Positions 5,536-5,620 of a stretch of 5,620 nucleotides of DNA are shown piece after piece; positions within the stretch are counted from its first letter, which is position 1, and each line of letters opens with the position of its first letter. The translations under genes were made by a program, and so were the position numbers. This stretch comes from Candidatus Thorarchaeota archaeon. Its GTDB lineage: Archaea; Asgardarchaeota; Thorarchaeia; Thorarchaeales; Thorarchaeaceae. The stretch is from assembly GCA_016840965.1 (NCBI GenBank), contig JAEORI010000319.1:1-5620 (forward strand). The letters are read 5' to 3'. Below the pieces are notes generated by a model. That model searched no databases. It saw only the letters and a list, made by a program, of their open reading frames with translations, and was not told the origin of the DNA.

Positions 5536-5620
5536 ACTCGACAAAGCCTGAAGGTACCCTGTTATCCGACTGAACACCTCAACACCAACGAATCCACATT
5601 TGGGACAGGGAATCCGCGAA
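5482..5620 (-). CDS. nrdD: Anaerobic (class III) ribonucleoside-triphosphate reductase, C-terminal 45 residues
   Basis: The right edge cuts this gene; only the last 45 codons and TAA are present. The class III reductase makes deoxyribonucleotides from ribonucleotides under anaerobic conditions, using a glycyl radical installed by the radical-SAM activase NrdG. The fragment reads SRIPCPKCGFVGVEVF, then SRITGYLQ, and ends FNPAKKQEFLDRHRYNL. The CPKCG pair is half of the C-terminal zinc ribbon; the other Cys pair should lie just outside the window. SRITGY contains the predicted radical glycine (residue 21 of the fragment). The arrangement resembles the NrdD type of Thermotoga and methanogens (RITGYYQ...WN.GK..E..DR) rather than the E. 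coli RVCGYLG type. The gene is on the minus strand, 189 bases ahead of the peptidase gene. A second, degenerate copy of its final 17 codons lies 2377 bases away at 3105-3158. Confidence 0.9.
   Translation of the reverse strand, partial: SRIPCPKCGFVGVEVFSRITGYLQALSSFNPAKKQEFLDRHRYNL

Overview
The window most likely comes from an archaeal genome. Several genes have TATA-like boxes with purine-rich upstream flanks about 25 bases before a plausible transcript start. Some starts look leaderless and others carry a GGAG- or GAGG-type ribosome binding site. The gene content (a NosD-like secreted beta-helix protein, a class III ribonucleotide reductase, an S9C-type peptidase and a luciferase-like flavin oxidoreductase) fits a mesophilic anaerobic archaeon. 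The style of the surface protein (beta-helix, then an acidic calcium-loop-like motif, then a proline-rich linker leading into a PTDQ-type domain) reminds me of Asgard archaea such as Thorarchaeia. That placement is a guess and cannot be settled from this sequence.

Layout. Positions 1-1490 (minus strand) hold the N-terminal 496 residues of a large secreted right-handed parallel beta-helix protein that runs off the left edge. A divergent intergenic region (1506-1789) separates it from a plus-strand gene for a small four-helix membrane protein of unknown function (1790-2203). This is followed by a plus-strand LLM-class (luciferase-like) flavin- or F420-dependent oxidoreductase (2279-3097). The right half is on the minus strand. 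Read in the direction of transcription, it holds the 3' end of nrdD (5482-5620, running off the right edge), an S9 prolyl-oligopeptidase-family peptidase with an intact Ser-Asp-His triad (3451-5292), a small HNH endonuclease-like protein (3177-3413), and a second, broken copy of the nrdD 3' end (3105-3176).

The most interesting point is the last one. The final 17 codons and the stop position of nrdD occur twice, in direct orientation and exactly 2377 bases apart. They flank the peptidase and HNH genes. The two tails differ mainly at synonymous sites (15 of 17 residues are identical, 43 of 54 bases). So either a mobile or homing-type element inserted at the 3' end of nrdD and brought a replacement tail, or a tandem nrdD paralogue decayed to its last codons with an HNH gene beside it. 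NrdD genes are known hosts of inteins and introns, which makes the HNH neighbour suggestive. The genes otherwise look like independent transcription units; no shared pathway is evident.
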